From NCBI GenBank assembly GCA_021796905.1, contig JAKABK010000123.1, positions 1-6,305 of the forward strand: a stretch of 6,305 bases of DNA, given 5' to 3'. Of this stretch, positions 5,817 to 6,305 are shown piece by piece. The notes under the pieces are model-generated. The model saw only the letters and a list, made by a program, of their open reading frames with translations. It made no database searches and was not told the DNA's origin. The position numbers were made by a program, and so were the translations under genes. Numbering within the stretch: the stretch's first letter is position 1; every line of letters starts with the position of its first letter. The DNA is from Actinomycetes bacterium. GTDB taxonomy: Bacteria; Actinomycetota; Acidimicrobiia; Acidimicrobiales; Palsa-688.

Positions 5817-6305
5817 TCAGCCGAGCACCAGGACGTCGACCTCGCCGCCTGCGGGCACGCCGGGACCGGGGGGCAGCACCGCGAGCGCATTGGCGAGCGC
5901 CATCGGCCACAGAAGGTTGGAGCCCTGCCCGCCGGCGGAGCGCACCCGGAGCCTCCCGTCGGGACCGGGCTCGGCCACCACCCGGGTGTAGGTGACCCGT
6001 TGGTCGCCGGGGCGGGTGAGCTCCGCTGTGGCGACGGCCCGCACCGCCGGGCGGACCAGTCGGTCCTCGGGGTGGCCGGCCAGGCGACGCAACCCGGGGC
6101 GGGCGAGCAGCTCGTAGCTCACCATCGACGACACCGGGTTGCCCGGCAACCCGAACACCGGCGTCCCGGCGATCACCCCGAAGGCGAACGGCTTGGCCGG
6201 TCGGATCGCCACCTGCATCCAGTTCATCGTCCCGAGCGCGTCGAGGACCGCCTTCACGTAGTCGAAGTCGCCCATGCTCACCCCACCACTGGTGAGCAGC
6301 GCGTC
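5817..6305 (-). CDS. moeA: Molybdopterin molybdotransferase MoeA (5' end outside the window)
   Basis: The C-terminal 162 residues of a MoeA/gephyrin-E-domain protein, which inserts molybdate into adenylylated molybdopterin at the end of Moco synthesis. The fragment opens with DALLTSGGVSMGDFDYVK, the MPT-binding TSGGVS-x-G-x2-D signature of the MoaB/MogA-like domain. RPAKPFAFG and GLPGNPVSSMVSYEL follow, both diagnostic of MoeA. The last ~75 residues are the small beta-rich domain IV, with GSNLLWPMALANALAVLPPG and a VDVLVLG end. About 240 N-terminal residues (domains I, II and part of III) should lie beyond 6305, judged from the usual ~400-residue length. Because a SepX/GlpR-like gene lies downstream, this could be Glp, the MoeA paralogue that works in cell division in Corynebacteriales, instead of or as well as the Moco enzyme. 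The visible part cannot tell these apart. Confidence 0.96.
   Translation of the reverse strand, partial: DALLTSGGVSMGDFDYVKAVLDALGTMNWMQVAIRPAKPFAFGVIAGTPVFGLPGNPVSSMVSYELLARPGLRRLAGHPEDRLVRPAVRAVATAELTRPGDQRVTYTRVVAEPGPDGRLRVRSAGGQGSNLLWPMALANALAVLPPGPGVPAGGEVDVLVLG

Overview
The window is very GC-rich bacterial DNA with GC-biased third codon positions. Its gene types point to Actinomycetota: an actinobacterial-type divisome membrane protein of the SepX/GlpR kind beside molybdenum-cofactor (Moco) genes, very few AT-rich promoter elements, and -10-like TANNNT boxes placed almost directly on start codons. I suspect class Acidimicrobiia, but this is an inference from protein style, not a measured placement.

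All intact genes lie on the minus strand. In transcription order (right to left) they are the 3' part of moeA (5817-6305, entering from beyond the window), moaA (4738-5733), moaC (3976-4581), a three-helix membrane protein resembling SepX/GlpR (3042-3719), a translin-family protein (2281 to about 3045), tRNA-Ala(CGC) (2166-2241) and a DedA-family membrane protein (315-944). Between the tRNA and dedA lies a roughly 1.2 kb decayed stretch. Its tRNA-proximal half holds a plus-strand remnant of an rve (DDE) transposase, broken by a nonsense codon and three apparent one-base frameshifts. The rest (about 945-1540) and the first 314 bases hold no gene I can support.

Functionally, the right half is a Moco block. 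MoaA and MoaC together turn GTP into cyclic pyranopterin monophosphate, and MoeA inserts molybdate into molybdopterin at the end of the pathway. In other Actinomycetota a MoeA paralogue (Glp) binds a membrane receptor (GlpR, called SepX in Streptomyces) at the division site. A GlpR-like gene three genes downstream of moeA therefore suggests that this MoeA could be the Glp partner.

The most interesting gene is the translin-family protein. The family is best known from eukaryotes (translin/TRAX, the C3PO nuclease) and archaea. This copy keeps acidic residues at the positions I would expect for the TRAX-type active site. It also has no ATG, GTG or TTG start in a believable place, and its frame meets the glpR stop codon in a CTGA overlap.

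The gaps between moeA, moaA, moaC and glpR each carry a GC-rich hairpin. moaA and moaC each have a TANNNT box 6-7 bases before the ATG and no good Shine-Dalgarno sequence, so leaderless, separately started transcripts are plausible.
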